Positions 22,274 to 38,089 of a stretch of DNA of 64,000 nucleotides are shown here, piece by piece. The stretch is from Metopolophium dirhodum (taxonomy: Eukaryota; Arthropoda; Insecta; Hemiptera; Aphididae), in the NCBI RefSeq assembly GCF_019925205.1, contig NC_083560.1, forward strand, positions 128,355,816 through 128,419,815. The letters are read 5' to 3'. Each line of letters opens with the position of its first letter. Positions within the stretch are counted from its first letter, which is position 1. The position numbers and the translations under genes are program-made. Under the pieces are notes generated by a model. The model ran no database searches. It worked only from the letters and a program-made list of their open reading frames with translations, and was not told where the DNA came from.

Positions 22274-25200
22274 TTTTAATAATACAAATTTCAACCAGTC
22301 ATGATATTATAATCCCGACCATAATATAATTGTGTCAGTTTTGGTTTGTATTCCACACGAGCACAATCGCTATTTACAATATTATTCTTAAAAAAAAAAA
22401 TTTTAAATTTAACGATATTTTGAAACTTTTTCTTGATCATGAGCGAGTACGTGACCATTCTAATGACAAATAGGTAGGTAGTGTTTTATTTTGAATTACA
22501 CTCGGAGTTTTGTAGGTTTTAATTGTTTCTTTGAATTACCCAGTGCAACACTATAGGTATAAAAATAAGGTCTTTCCAAGTACGAATTCATACAGAAGTT
22601 TTGATTTCAATTTTGTACTTTTGCACGTCATATAACTTTTAACGTAGCTGCTTTTTGACTTTATGATTATTAATTTTTTCTTTCGTTATATTCGATATTT
22701 TATTAATATTTTTAGTATATTATACATATTTTGTGATTTATTCTATAGGTATATAGTTATCGGTATAAATGTTCTTTCCCATTTACTACAATGACTAATG
22801 TAACTATTATTTAAGCTAACAATAAAAGTACAGATATAAAAATAATTTCTAACCAATTATAACAAAAATGTACAAATCATCATATAAGTTTTAACTTCGA
22901 ACTATAAAAAAAAATTGGATTGTTATTTCGTCATTTTGTGCGTGTTTAAATCAAATACCATACATAATACCTATATTCGATCATAAAAAAAAAATAATTG
23001 AATTCAATAAACAATAGTACGTTATTCAGCTCAAACTTTTGAAATGCGATGAAAATCAAGTTGAGCGAATAAAAATGATCTTTTAAATTGTAAAACCGAT
23101 GGAAAATAAATTGTCATCAATAATATTTTGATTTGTGGTTCATGGAATTGAAATATTTTGTAGGTATGTCAATTAATTATGATTAATGGGTATAAAATAA
23201 GGGTGTTTTTAGTACAAAAAACTTTTCTATCAGAAAAAATCTCACAACTTTTGTTTGTTATTTGAAAAATGAGGACTTTGTCTTGTGCTCAGATTGGATT
23301 CTTTTCTAAAAAAAACTCTATTTTTACAATATTGCAATAGACGTCAAATGTTTTTGATTATTTTAAAATATATTTTTCAAGCGTTATTCAAAGTTAATAT
23401 TCACAAATCAGAGTCCAATGCGATCTGAATAAAAATGTTCCTATTTCCTGTTTAAAATAAAAAATTATCGAAATTCAACAATTTTATGAGGCGTGCCTCA
23501 AAAGAAATAACCGTTAATGCCGAGTGCATATCCTGTTAGGGTTAGCGGTGTGTTCATGTGGTGCGGGATGTAGACCAACCGCAAAATGTTTTATTAAAAG
23601 TTGTTTTTATAAGTGCCATAAAATTATGGTTGGTTATAATATGAAAATATAGTTATATATAAGTGTATTTGATGAAAAAAAACATTTATAATAATTGAAA
23701 AAATATACATCTTGTTCTGCAGTTTTCAAGTAACACATAATACATAAAACGGTTCAACAAAGTAGGAAACACAACAATAGGAACTCATACAGAATATTAT
23801 TAAAGAGAACAAATATCACATTACGCGTAATATAAGGGTCGTTTTTTATTTTCATAACACAATAGTAATTGTATTATTTTATAATATGCGATATGATAGA
23901 AATAAAGACATTTGTACACACTTCCAAAATTAAAAATATGAATAATAACATTAATATACAGCATTACAGCTATACGACTATAGTTTTAAAATGCTACTAA
24001 TTATTGTTCGAGGTATGATATTTAATATTGATACCCAAAGACTATGCATGTATGATGGTTGCTAATGATTAATATGCGATATAAAAAAAAAAGGCTTCCA
24101 CGCGTCATAATTACACGAATGTAAAGTTTGAAATTATTTAAAGTTAAAAATTCAAAAGTTAAATAATTAAAGTATATAATTTAAAAAGTATTAAAAAAAT
24201 ATACGTAGAATGTCTTTAAAATAGCGTGAGCGTTTCCTACAGGCAAACGGTCATTTTTCTAAATTTCTTTTATAAAATAATTGCTAAATTACAGGTTCTG
24301 TCACAAAATATATACACAATATGGGTGTACCCTCCAATAGAACCTTTAAAATGTCATAAAAAGGAAGATGTTTTTATTTACAATATTATGTAACGTATTC
24401 TGTGATATATTTACTAAAAAAAAAAACATAGTACCTATATTATATTATATTCCTTTGAAGTATTCGCAGGAGTATTATTATAAATTCCTGTGAAAATTAT
24501 TCAACGAATTTCCGCCTGGCAGATACATAGTATACATTACATACCTACAGATATTTCACATCGATAAATCGGGAAATTATTATCATTTTAAGCTACGATA
24601 TGAGAGTAATATTGCGGTTAGGTTCTAGAACATTTTGACCTTTACTTTAATGTATTGATCTCTGCTTGTGATAATAACTTTGATAAAAGAAACAGCTTAT
24701 TCAATTTGTTAGCTTTTCGAATCAAGAAATATAATAATCCGTACCATTTAAGTTACTTAAGTCAACTATCATAGGGGTAGGAAAAAACGCGTAATTTAAT
24801 CTTTGGTACTTATACAAGATATTATATTGCATTAAGTGAATGTCAGCACGCTATTTATTTTCGCCCTCCGACCTACGCGTGACATGGACATTTTTCGACT
24901 TATAAGAGTGAAATAGAGAATTATAAAGATTTTAGGGAGTAATATTTCTAAAGATTTAACTTATCGTCTTGTCAAAATGTTGTCTCAAGAAAATAATTAT
25001 CCATTATTAAATTAACAATTTGTTGTTTTTAAAGCTAAATAATAAATACAATACAAAATCAATACTATGTCAAATCCTTGAAAAATAAATTTTCCATAGT
25101 TTTTGTATAATAGACGATTTTACAATTTTTTTCACGCTACTTCCATTGAGCTAACCACGTCTGTTCACGACGGTTTAACACAATTTTTTTTTATATATAT

Positions 25201-25686
25201 TTTATTTTATCACCAGTTATACATAACATAATATATTGTTATTTATTTACGTGATATTCAATACTTACCAACTATTAAAATTATAACTCGCGGATTCCGA
25301 GTATAATATATAATATAGGTATTAAATTCTTGACGTTTGATGAGAAACGAAATCACGATCAAAATATCATGCGTTTAAGACCAACTGACAACTGCAGCCT
25401 GCTTAGCAGCTATCATATTTTAACACTACAAAAGTTGATAAAAGTTGAATAATACGACATTGTGAATGTGCCCAAATAAATAACCAAATGTCCGAAAGTA
25501 AAATATTATATGTGTTAGTTAATCTAATGTATTGTGATCCAAATAATATTCAAATTATGAAGAGGATATTTTTTGGTTCATTTAGTGAAAATATAGTAGT
25601 CTAATACTCATCAACTCTTTGGGAATAAGCCGACGTCGTATAAAATATTACGATTATCATGGGAGCTATAAAATACCTAACTATAT

Positions 25687-25791
25687 GCAGTGGCTCAAAA
25701 TAAATGATGGGTAGGATGATGTAAATCAAAAAAGTGGAGGGATGCCATCGCCTCGTATCTCAACCCCATCACTTTGTCACTTCGACCACTG
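25687..25791. mobile_element. possible short hAT-like MITE
   Basis: Left end CAGTGGCTCAAAAT...GATGGG and right end CCCCATCAC...GACCACTG are imperfect inverted repeats starting CAGTGG. The flanks ACTATATG and CAGTCTAT do not form a clear 8-bp duplication. Too short to code. Confidence 0.4.
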
Positions 25792-28700
25792 CAGTCTATA
25801 TACCTATATACTTTTATATATTATTATGATGGGTATGATTGATTCAAATAGTGGATAAGGATTGATTGAACCGAAAGTAGGCGAGGCGTGATAACTGAGG
25901 TTATCCGGTCTCGTCGGTGATAAACACACAACGACGGATCTACCCTCTCTCACAGTTTTCGCGAAAATTGCTCACGTTCCACTAAAAGCAATATAATAAG
26001 GATCTACCTGAAACGTGCTTAATCGCTCTGCAGGCCCTAATCGGATAGAGCGTACATTTGGTGGAATTCGTTTTTAGTATCAAATCATATAAATTAACTG
26101 TTATAATTATTATTTTCGTCATTATACCCATCCTCTGAAAAACTCCGCCAATCGATTATCGGGTCTACCGCATTATAATATAAAAGGAGAGATATAGGGG
26201 AGAGGGCTTAAGGAGATCGGTTTTAACGTGCCCTGTGTTGGGGTAGAAGAAGAGAGCGTTGATAATAAATCTTATACATAAGTATTTTTACTTCGTTTCA
26301 GCCAGAATTATCTTCTCGTTTTTTCATAGGCTACTATAATATGTGATTAATTCTTCAGGAACTCACGAGCGAATCCTCACAATACTTATTCGTGTCTTCT
26401 TGCTATACATTATACAATGATCACATTGGTGCCTACGTTGTTCAGGCATAATGCCTATTCTTATACTATTCAAGCGCTTGCCGCATTTGCGTAATTCAGT
26501 ATACTATGGGTATTATAACAACAACAACAATAACAGTATATTATAACCGTAAAGGTAATAATCAGAATCACAAAGCTCAAAAATTTAAGACATTTTTTTT
26601 TTTATTCGTTTAGTTAAATTATTGTAGAATTTTGTTAATTAAAAGTTACTTTTCTTAAGTTACAAGTTCAATAGAAAAACATAAGGAGAGAGGGAGGGGG
26701 GGGGGGGGGTCATCTAATGATAGAATCATACAATTATTTATGCTCATTTTTGGTTGGTTAATTTTTAAGAGATCACGGCTCCAACGTCACTTTGAAGTTT
26801 AAACATCAAACTATAGGTTATATGGTAGTACTAAATTATAGTGATATTTTAAATTAATATGTTTGGGTGAGATTATGATGGCAATTTATTGCTGTATTTG
26901 TACACGTTATTTTGAACTCTATTGTAATCTAGAAATAGAGAATTCAACATTTTGTAATATTTTTAATTTATACAAAAAAATTATAGTTTACATCAATTGG
27001 GCTTATATTAGGGCGAAAAAATAAACTTGACGTGATTGCAAAATTAATTAACTGATAGTAATATAAACTATACATGTCTATCATGAAAAAAAATTCATTA
27101 TCTAAGTTAAAGTTAATTTTAAACTAACTCGCGTTATGCAACTTAGTTAAAAGTAACTTAACCTTAATTTTTTAACGCGTTTATACGTCCAGTGGCGCAT
27201 CATCAGGCAGATGGCTCTGGGGATCCCTATTGCCGCACACAAACCCCTGCATGCACGCGGTAATCGGGTTGAAACCTAGTGGCTGGTATAAGATATCGTG
27301 CCGTATACCACGGTAACTATGACATTATAATATCGAAACATGGGTATTTCACGTGGGTAGGTATTTGGGCCGAGTAAAAACGATAATCGCGTAACAATTA
27401 GATATTATTGTAACTGCGGCCAATAAAATAGTTATAAATAATTATATTATACGCAGGTATATATCTAACACTGACATATTTTACGTGCATATATAGACAG
27501 TTCCTTTCGATAATTCATGACAGAAATAGGCACAATACACGATGATATAATATGGCATATAACACACTATTGTATAAAATGATATTTTATTCGGTGGAAA
27601 AATATTATTTCAAAGGCCGTTCGAACCCCATCACACACGCCCACGCATGCCGTGACCCGACCACTGACCGTATTATTGCACGTGCGTATGTTTTTCACGA
27701 AGTCGTATATTATCGAAATAAAAATGTTGTAATGACGATATCATTATTTTCGATATATTATTATTATTATTATTATATTTTTTTACCTTGTGCCCCTTCT
27801 TCCCACGCTATAAATGTAAAATTACAATTCAGAGTCGACCGAAAATTTATTATTGCCAACGCGTGTAGCGATTAAAATATAATATTAGTTGTCTATAACA
27901 ATAAAAACATATTATGGTTAATTCATAACTAGAAGATTTTTTTTTATTACCTACTGAAACCGATATGGAAAAAATTAATTAATTACAGCTCAAAAAAAAC
28001 ATTATCTATACCTACAGGCTACAGGTAACACCCGGTGACGTCTTAAGAGAACTTGCCTATAATTTACTACAGAATTAGTATAATAACAATAATAATAATA
28101 AATATATTATAACTCATTTTGAATATAAATATACTAATGTAGCGGATCGATTATAATAATAACAATTTATCTCTATTAAATTGAGTATCACTGTTGGGGT
28201 GAATTCTTGTCCAAGATCTTTCACCTGTTTTAATTCCCTAATATTATGACCTTAAGTACATACTGTTTGTACTAATACCTCCATACAGATTTTGCATTTA
28301 TTTAAATATGTATATTTAAATTTTTCAATTTAATTATATATTAAAACGAGGTAGTTATTATTTTTAGTCATATTAAAGTAATGATCACAAAGATATTAAA
28401 AATGTTTTTTATTTTATATAGCTAGTATATAAATGTTTCCACTTTTGTGGATTTGGCCACACTGCCAAATATTTTTAGTATCATATTATAAAAAGTTTTT
28501 AGGAATTAAAAATATAAATATTTTATTAAAAAAAAAAGTATATTACATTTTAAACTCATTCAAACAACTTTGTTTAGTTGAAAACTGCAACACGTTCCTT
28601 TTACGTTACACTGTGGTAACTTTGAGTTAATTAGTTAGAAAATACTAAAAGTGAAGTGAAAATGTATACAAAAAATTAATTCCAACTTATAAAAATACAT

Positions 28701-30755
28701 CCAGTTAATACATATTTCAAATTCAAAATGTCATATTGAAATATTATTTGATTAGTATGTACTTTAGGTACTTAGGTATGCAAATAATATATGAGAGATA
28801 GATTTAAACAGTTAACCATATTAAACCATGACTTATATTTACGTATTTTACGAATTGATTAAAGGCGAAAAGGCTGCACAAACGAGTAAAATTAACTTGG
28901 CATTTTAAAACTCGGCGAGGTAGATTTATAATCCATTCAAAAGGAATGCAAAAATTAAATTTAAAATTCACTTATTTTCATAAATCAGCTTAAATCAGAG
29001 TCTACTTCCTAAGTATATCAACAAATTATATTCAAACGAAACATAATTACTTTTTCACTGTAGAAAACAAATTGAATAAAGGCTTTTATACATTTATTCA
29101 CTTTGAAAAGAAACCCCTACAGAAATAACAGTCTTAAATATTAATACTGAATCCCATTTTGTGGATATTTTTATAACCTAACCTATAGTCAAGAAATTCG
29201 GATGTATTGTACTTAAAATGATGATATGTTGTGTCTATTTTTTTTTTTTTCATATTTGTGTCCGTCATCATGTTTTGGAGAAGAAAATGTTCTTTGATCT
29301 TTAACTTAGCATAGTTAAGAATGGTTTTTGTTAGAAAACTGGATCTAGTTGGTACTTTGGGTAATCACTTCTTAGGAAAAACTAACAAAAAATAGCTGAC
29401 TAGGACATCGATTCATGCAACACCAGTTTATGACAAAAACAATTTTGTTTTTTTGTTCCAATTCTGAAAAAAAAAAAATCGTTGACTTCACATTTTTACA
29501 ACTTAATAATTTAAGAAATGTTAACACATTGATACAATTTAAAAATATTATAAACTTTTTTAGCTATTAAATAGACATTTAAAATATTTTCATTTTATTT
29601 TAGTAATTTTTATGATATTATGTGATCGCATAACAATATTATATGGTTTTTTATGTTGATAAGATTTTTGTTTATCGATCAAAAAGCTTGAAAATGCAAT
29701 AAAATGCACCAAAGTTTTTATAGCAATTTGAAAATATCTAAAATTTGAAATTTTTGAAGATTAAACCGATTTTTTTTAATCGATTAAAATTATTTATTAC
29801 TTAAAAAAGATAAATTAAAGGGCTTTCATTTACCATTTAATATTATACTTAATATTTTATATTGGCATAATTGTGTGAAAAATTACATTATCGAAACATT
29901 TAAATTAATTTTTAGCCCATCAATCTACTCATAGGTTAAGTCAATTACTTATACTCATACATTCAATTGCTTGTGAACATTATGTATAGTATATAGCTAT
30001 TTTAAAATCAAAAACTTTATTTTTTAAACTTCAAAAGTTTATTTAGTAGTTGAAGAAACATAATACTAGTTATAAATTATTATCCAAATTTGCTGCTTTT
30101 GGCTTAACATTATAAATATATTTTCATTGTTGTGTAGTTGTTTCAAGTTCGATTATTTTTTAATTAATATCATTACTTTTTTAATTAATGTTTTATAATT
30201 CAGTAGATATTTCTTTTATAATTAATACACTTAGGTGTGAACGTACTAATTACAAGTAAATAGATTTCTAAAGTTAAATTCTCAAAATTAATAAGTATAT
30301 TATAGTATGATAAGTACCTAATAAATCGAGCAATTTTTACAAACATTAAATAATTGGCTCATTTCAGATCATAAGTAGTTGGGTATGAGTGTATAACACT
30401 ACAGTGACTAAAATAAAAATAAATATTTAAATAGTTTTTTTAAAAACTGAAACTTATAGAAGATAATATTATGTACTAATACTAATTTAAACTAAAATAC
30501 AGACGGGAATTATTATTATTCAAAAGGCTCAAGCGGCCTATAATTTTTAAATGGAGCTTTTAGACAGGATTTTTGATTAGTTTTTACTTCGAACGGAAAT
30601 TTGTTCCTGACAGAGGAAACAATTCTTCATCAATTTTCTAATTTAATTGAAATATAACGATTTTTCTTACGGGTTGTCAAAAAAATTACAAAATAAGCGA
30701 GCTTTTCTCTATAAAGGAAACTATTATTTTTTTATTATTATTGTTGTTAAGCAGA

Positions 30756-30775
30756 ATATATATATATATATATAT
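30756..30775. repeat. (AT)n microsatellite
   Basis: Ten perfect AT units in intron 1. Confidence 0.9.
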
Positions 30776-32946
30776 GTTGTATAACATTTTGTTATTAATA
30801 AAATAATAATATTTTATATGATAACTTTTTTTACATCGACGTAAATTTCAGAACTATATTTCTAACAAAACTTTACGAGTTCAAATATTCTATCTATTTT
30901 TGTAGGAAACATATGGTTACATAATATTTCGATCTCGTAATTCTTTCTCATCATTATAATGTTCATGCTCAGTTGTTCTGTACTTTTTCTAACGTTTTTT
31001 ATATAAAAGTAAAGGTTATAGGTACCTAATTATTGGTAGTGTGTCATGAAATATAAACTAAATTGTGCGATTTTCAAGTAATTGTTTCGATTCAATCATC
31101 ATACTTATGATAGGTACTAATAAACAATAATAATAATATTTTCAAATAAAGATTTAAATGCTGATCAGTAAATATAATTTGATTTCATTAAATATAAATG
31201 ATTATAAAAACGTTGAAGGATTTTGCTTATTTCTTTTATTATATTTAATTCTAATTAAATATTACGACAAAAAATAATATAAAGAATAAATAAAACAAAT
31301 AATAATCGATAATAAACAGTTTTTTATAATTAATTAGGGGATGATATAACATGATAGGCACACGTACATGATACCTCTATATTTAGATATGACACACCTA
31401 TAGAATTGTAAATAGGCGTTTTTACAAAATATATCTAAAACAAAGTCTAGCTATTACATAATATCATTATAACTATGAGTAGATGGTTCCAGGTTAATAG
31501 TACAATATGACCGTTAATCGAGTTTTATTTTTAAATATGAACGCAAAGTACGGCTTGTCATACGCTTAAATTAATAGTAGGTAGTAAAATAAAACTTAAG
31601 TCTGAGAAGCATAATCAGTGAATAATAATAATTAAAATGGTTAAACCCTTGTAGTGCCGCAAATCGTTTTCATGTGAATCCCGCCCAGACACGAACCATC
31701 ATATATTACACTGACCCGACTATCAAACAGCCCTTAAAAAAATTCTAAAAATACGATTTTGTTTATGACCGACCCACATCACCACTATGTCGACCACGGT
31801 CCACCAAAACAAAACGTTCACCCACCCAATGAAAATCGTGAGATACTCGTAGGTGGTCAAATTTCGAGTAGGTACCTATCTATAAATCTACATACGGTTG
31901 GTTGCTGTATTGGGTTACAATTTTAATAATTTACTGACGTACAACCACACGCGCGTAATACAATACGACGTAAACATGGTACGAATGAACAGAAATGAAC
32001 AAAAAATCTCGATTGCACACACAGTATTCTTAAAATGTTGACGGTAACATATTATACTATTATTATGTTGTTCGTCATTACTCATTATAATATTCGCGCA
32101 CGGACAATATAAAATGATATTATTCGTGAACTATTCTGTTTGTGACCGACAACAAGAAAATAATAATGCCGAAAAAGAAACCAAAATATTTTCACAAACG
32201 AAATTCGAGCGGACATCCTAAACATAGCCGAGCGACGACGTTTTGTGCGATTACTTGCTTGTATAATATTTTTGGCGTCCCGGTGACATTGTCGAGTCCG
32301 ACGAGCATAAATCAAACTAGGGTTGAATGTTCAACAAACAACGACCGCCGCTGCCTTAAAGTGGTAGGTACTTTATAATAACATAGATACTATATAAATA
32401 TATGGCTGGCAATGCAATGCTCACCAAAAAGTACGCTGAAAATTCAAAATAATGCACTTCATTTTTTTTTCAAACAAGTTTTGAACCATAAAATAGGTTT
32501 TAGTTAGGTAATTAAAAATAAAAAGTTGCACGATTTCAAGTCTTCCCACGTAAATGACTGGAAATCGTCCTCGGAGGATTTTTAATCTGAAAGAAATAAC
32601 TATAGGTATTCTCATTTAATTTCCTGCACCACACTTTAGTAATTTCGATTTACGTATCGTACGGATCCGTTCGAAAAGTTACGATAAATAATATTCGATT
32701 AGGTAAAAACTTTGTTAGCATGTTACAAAGTTACTTTTTTAAGCAAGTCCTAAGATTAAATTTAAAAAATCTGGATTTTAGTGTAAACTGACATAAATAG
32801 TTTAGCAAATTGAAACTGTTAAAATTTTAAAAAAAAAACTGGAAAACCAAAACTTCTTATTACGATTCAAAAATACATGAAACATAATATTATATTTTAT
32901 AAAACGAGCATCTAAATTTCAGACTTATTAGTTAATAGATATAAGA

Positions 32947-33133
32947 CAGTAGTTCGGAACTTAGGGGCTGCAAACTTTAAGGGGTCCCAATATTGTATTA
33001 GGTGGTTGCCAATGATTTAACACCAAAAGAAAAAGTATTGTATGGAATATACTTATGTAAATTTGGTAAGGGGTTGCTTCATTTAAATAAATACATTTTG
33101 GGGTCGTGGATAGAAAAAGTTTGCACACCACTG
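32947..33133. mobile_element. degraded hAT-like MITE
   Basis: Left end CAGTAGTTCGGAACTT and right end AAGTTTGCACACCACTG match the common CAGTGGTTC-type hAT termini when inverted, about 12 of 17 positions by eye. The interior is G-rich on the plus strand (AGGGGCTGC, AAGGGGTCCC, GGGGTCGTGG) and non-coding. The adjacent 8-mers ATATAAGA and GCATTATA do not match, so the copy is old or one boundary is misplaced. Confidence 0.5.
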
Positions 33134-35949
33134 GCATTATAGGGTATTATAATTATACCAAACCGAACACACTTTTTTGACGTCGACACTATGCATACCT
33201 ATGTGATGTTTATGGTTCGTATAAAGTGCTCTAAGATTTATGCCGAGACCATATTATTATTATAAAATTGCTTGGGGAGTTGAAGAGGGTCACGAAGCGG
33301 CTGTTCTTTTTTCCACGAGTTTAATATAAATTTGTATAAGCTAAAGAAAATATAATATAACATCATAGCTTCAGTTCATTGGCACAACTAGACATATATT
33401 GCAGGGGGTGCAAAAATGTTCAATTGCTCATACACCGGGGTGGAACACCCTATCACAGAACCGTTGAAATAATATATCATCTCAGGCTCCTGCAAATTAT
33501 GTTTAAATTATATAGGAAATGTAGCGACTATATTAATCATAATAGTACAAGTGGGCTGTAAGTATAGGAATTTATTTTTTCGGTATATTTTTCACTTTAA
33601 ACGTAATCCTAAATTGATTTACCGAACATATAACTATAGTTAAACACCACAAAAATACAGCTGAGCTGAATATGTGAATTTTTCTTTCGTTTCGCACAAC
33701 ACGCGGGACGTGATGTCTATGTTCTATTTTTTGACAATACATTTTTTTTTTTAATATAGGATAATATATTTTCTACAGTTATATATTATTATCTTTTGAC
33801 AATACGTTATTCCGTCTGTTTCTTAAATCGCGTTTTATCGTGTTTACTTAGTATTCCATTGTTCAGATTTCAAATTGAGTTTTTCACGAAAACAAATAAA
33901 GCAAAATAATACACGCCGGCTTTTAGAGGAAAAAATTGGGGCCCAGATTCAATATAATGTTAACATAAAGCAAAACTACATATTTTCAAGCTCGGATCCT
34001 TTAAAATGTTTTATAAGCGTGCGCCGTACTCGAGATGAAGTGGATCGCACACGACGATTCACCCTATAATAACGATCATAATATTTTATTCCGTACGCAC
34101 TTGTAATATCGCCCATTATATTGAACTTCTCTTCAAATAAAAAATCAGCCCCTTAAAATTGGCCCGAATGAATGCGGGGATTTGTGCATGAAAAAAAGTT
34201 CGAAACGTGCTTTACACTACAATACCGTCCACTGTCGACAAACGACTGATTTTAAATGGCTGTTTGACTCGATGATATTTCAAAAGTTTCTGTATATATA
34301 GGTGCCTACTGTTATACAGTTCAACGTTTGAATAATTCAAAAAGTTCGCACTTTCGGTGTTTAAGTTGTACGCGGCCGTGTGGGTATTATAGAATAGAAA
34401 CAAACTGAATCGTTAAAACAAATTTAACGTAGAATAAAAACCGAATATTACAATAATTAATATATTGTTTGTGAATTATCCGTTATACAATAATAATTGT
34501 CGTATATTTTTTTGTCTGCTGTAGTGAAACTAGTGAAAGTCAAAAATTATACAAAATTGAGTTCAAAAGTTACAAAAGAATCTTATTCATATTAGTCGAA
34601 AATATTAATATACCCATTAATTTGGTTTTTAATCAAAATACTTGGTGTTATTATATTGTTAGGAATTTGCATGACCTTAAAATGACCTTTGAAAATGTGT
34701 TGTTATAAATGAAAATAATATGGAAATAGCTTTATGCAATGTGCACCCAAAATATTATGTTTATCTTTAAAAATTAATGTTATAATTATTTATTTAACTG
34801 TCAATAATCTTTAATATATTGGTCAAAGGTAGATACATTTATTTTAAATAAAGATCAATGTGAGCAATGATAGCCAAGCTTCGGATCCCTTCTATAAGCT
34901 CACGTAATTATTAATAAATGTTTATTTTTCTAAATATTTAAATAAAAACAGAAATAATATGAGTATTTCAGCTATTTTCCGGAAAAGGATATTGTTACAG
35001 AGAAACGTTTATTAACATTTACTCGTAAGGCGTATATACTATCCAAGTATGTATATCTCAGTAAAGGGTGGAGAAAATATGCAAAATATTCCACTACAGT
35101 TTTAAATTTATAAAGTATATTATTTTGTATACGGTTTAGCTACATTTTTGATTTTGTCATCAAAAGATAGCACAAACTTTGGAAGTCTCTAGCCCTAATA
35201 ATGCAACTAACATTAAAAACAAAACAATAAAAAACAGTAGTTATTCTTAAGAATTATTACTTTTTATCTAGATTGGTGTTTTTATTGTACAGTTAACAAT
35301 GTTGTAATTTTTCACAAGATACAACAATTTGCATAAATACCTACCCTATACAAAGAACCATCTGTATCTATATATGAGTTAAGTTTCCAATCGATGGAGA
35401 TGTTGACATTATACATACCGTGTTCAACTTTTAGAGCAATTTATTTTACTGCTCCATAAAAGTGTTTTCAGAGAAATAAAATCAGGGTAGTAAAATCGAC
35501 ATAGCCCCTTCGCATCATATCATTCGAAAGTGTATATAATGTAATGACATCAATATAACAATAATTCCAGTTATAACTTTGTACGTATTTGACGCTCAAT
35601 AATAACAATAGTAAAAAATAAAAATAAATTCCAGTTACATTTCATTAAATATACCATCGTGGTCGGTATACAATATTAATATTTTTATTCTGTAAATAAT
35701 TAAATTTTGGAGGATTATTTGATTTTGTTATTATTTAGAAAAGCCTGGTGGTATATGTCCGTCCATCTCTGCGTGGAAAGCCGGGGTTGCAATATTATTA
35801 TTTTTAATTTAAAAGCGATAACAAACCGTTCGGCGTGGTTGTTTATTGAACGTTTATTTTTCTTCAAACTTTAAGTGCTCGTAAAAATCATTTATGGGTT
35901 TTAAATATGTTCAATGTTATTGAATTTAGTGTTATTATAGCCGCGAATA

Positions 35950-36715
35950 TTATGATATGAGCAACCTGAAACCCAACAAATCACAGAAAATTTACAATGT
36001 TAAAAATTTTGATTACTTGATAAAATGTCCATCCAGCGAAACTAAAAAATAATTCATAAAAAAATATTGTACACGATTTTAAGTATTAAAATATGTCTCA
36101 TGATTGTAGGTGCCTAAACTAACCCAACTATACACAACATTTCAAAATACTATGATATTATTATATAGAATTATAGCCTACTTCTATTTCAGAGTTTGTT
36201 GGGAATTAAGATTTAAAATGTGTCAATTTTTTTCAATGTTATATTTTAGAATTTCTCTGTGTCATAAAACTTTAATTATGCCATATGTTTGTCTAATTGT
36301 TTTCAAACACTAAAATACTTATTAAAACTAATGAGTCTAAAACATAGTGAGTCACAGATAATGTACCATGTTAAAAATGTTGATGACAAAATGAAATTTA
36401 GGTATATACCTATTAATATTTTGCCTATAAATGTTCGTCTAACAATCACCGATAAATTCTGCAATTAGTGCACTCGATTATAAAAATATATTTAATGTTT
36501 GTAGGTGCCTACACTAACCTAACTATACCTACAACATTCAGTGCACCTAAGTATAGCCTAGTTTTATTTCAAATTTTGTTGGAAATTTCAGATTTAAAAT
36601 GTATGTTTTTTCCCCTTAATATTTTAGAATTTTGTTTATTTATATTAACAATTTATCATTTTCTGGAAATATTTTTTCAAAACAGTACGACGTAACCTGC
36701 TCATTAGTCATTTGA
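35950..36715 (+). repeat. tandem duplication, ~375-395 bp period
   Basis: GTAGGTGCCTAAACTAACCC (36107) and GTAGGTGCCTACACTAACC (36502) start parallel stretches that share TATAGCCTA, TTTGTTGG and GATTTAAAATGT in order. Upstream, TCACAGAAAATTTACAATG (35981) parallels TCACAGATAATGTACCATG (36353). Identity is moderate and indels are frequent, so the duplication is old. Confidence 0.65.
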
Positions 36716-38008
36716 ATGTTCTGAAACATTTACGTTTTATTGATTTTAAATTATTTTTCTATATTATATAAATTACTATGTTATACACAGCCATTATTAT
36801 TTGTTCTTAATTAATAAACGAATTCGTGTATTCAATTAAAACATGTCTTTTGAGTCTTTTTTAAGTTCATTCTTTCCGATTAAAATGTTTAAAACGTTTA
36901 AATTTATTTAAACTAATCGAACAAATATGTTGTTATTTAATATTAAAATACAAATAAAAAAGCATTTGAATTTAACGTGTCAAGCAATTATTTTTATACT
37001 TAACCTTGTTATTGTACTTAAACGAGGGTTTTCAAGATATTTTATGACACTATGAATAAAATATAATTATGTATAAAGAATATGAGAATTTCGTTTTAAA
37101 AAGTAACTCGTTTAGTTGTCCATCTCTTTTTTAATGATTACATACAAATATTACAATTGAGACTGTATAAACGATAATACTATTTTATACTATTATGCAT
37201 TTATTTGATATGTTGCTCAACTGTAATTGATCCAAAAATAAATTGCAAATAAACAATTACTTATTTATTTTATTTATAAAAAAACAAATAATAACACAAT
37301 ATGTTTGAAGCCTTATAACCTATTTTTTATTACTTCATAAATAGGTATAACATTTTCAACCAATATTATACATAATTGTTTTTATTTAAATTTGTTTTAT
37401 ACGCAATTACATTTCAAATAGGTAATATTATATTGTTTACGTTAAAATAATAATAATATTTTTTATTACGGAAATAAATCCAATTTGAAAAATACTACAA
37501 CAAGTATAATAACTTAAACAGAAAATGCTTCTCCGTTCTCTTGGACGATCACCACTACATATAGGTAGTTGAGATAATTATTAAAGTATTCACAGGAAAA
37601 AAAAAGGAACGTTTTACGATTTTCTAGCAAAACTGTACATCCAAAAGGTTTTATAATATTGTTTATAGGCGTAGTTTATTTATTTATTTAATACATCTAC
37701 CCATCACAACAACAAAATAACATAATATTATTTACCTATCTCTAAAATGTATTTAATAAATTAAAATCCATTACGTTTTTTCTCAATGTACTGTTCCATA
37801 ATAATAATATAGTGTTAAATAATATAAGTACCTACTTCAACTTTGACGTACATTTTTAAATTATTTTATATTTTTTCTTCTTGCCTTAAAAAAAAAAAAA
37901 AAATACAGAGGGTGCTTGAACCCTCGAACTTCTTGCCTTTGGTCTAACCTTAGATTGACAATAATGACATTTTATTATTATTAACATAGTTATTATATCA
38001 TAGTAGGA

Positions 38009-38089
38009 GATCGCGCGATCGCTTATCGATACAATTTGTTGGTTGTATAGTTGCAGCAGACGACTGCTGCAACTAATAAGTAATACAAC
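38009..38089. repeat. clustered perfect palindromes upstream of jp exon 2
   Basis: GATCGCGCGATC (38009-38020) is a 12-bp perfect palindrome. A 12-bp perfect stem follows (TAGTTGCAGCAG, 38048-38059, against CTGCTGCAACTA, 38064-38075) with loop ACGA. It is extended by an outer GTTGTAT/ATACAAC pair (38042-38048 and 38083-38089). It lies about 310 bases before the exon 2 acceptor. No function can be assigned. Confidence 0.7.

Noticed and set aside
27190..27260. Another CAGTGGCGC hAT-type terminus.
   Set aside because: Only one end is visible; no inverted partner or target duplication was found.
33377..33480. A CATTGGCACAACTAG... segment resembling a MITE end.
   Set aside because: No matching second terminus could be located, so it stays unlisted.
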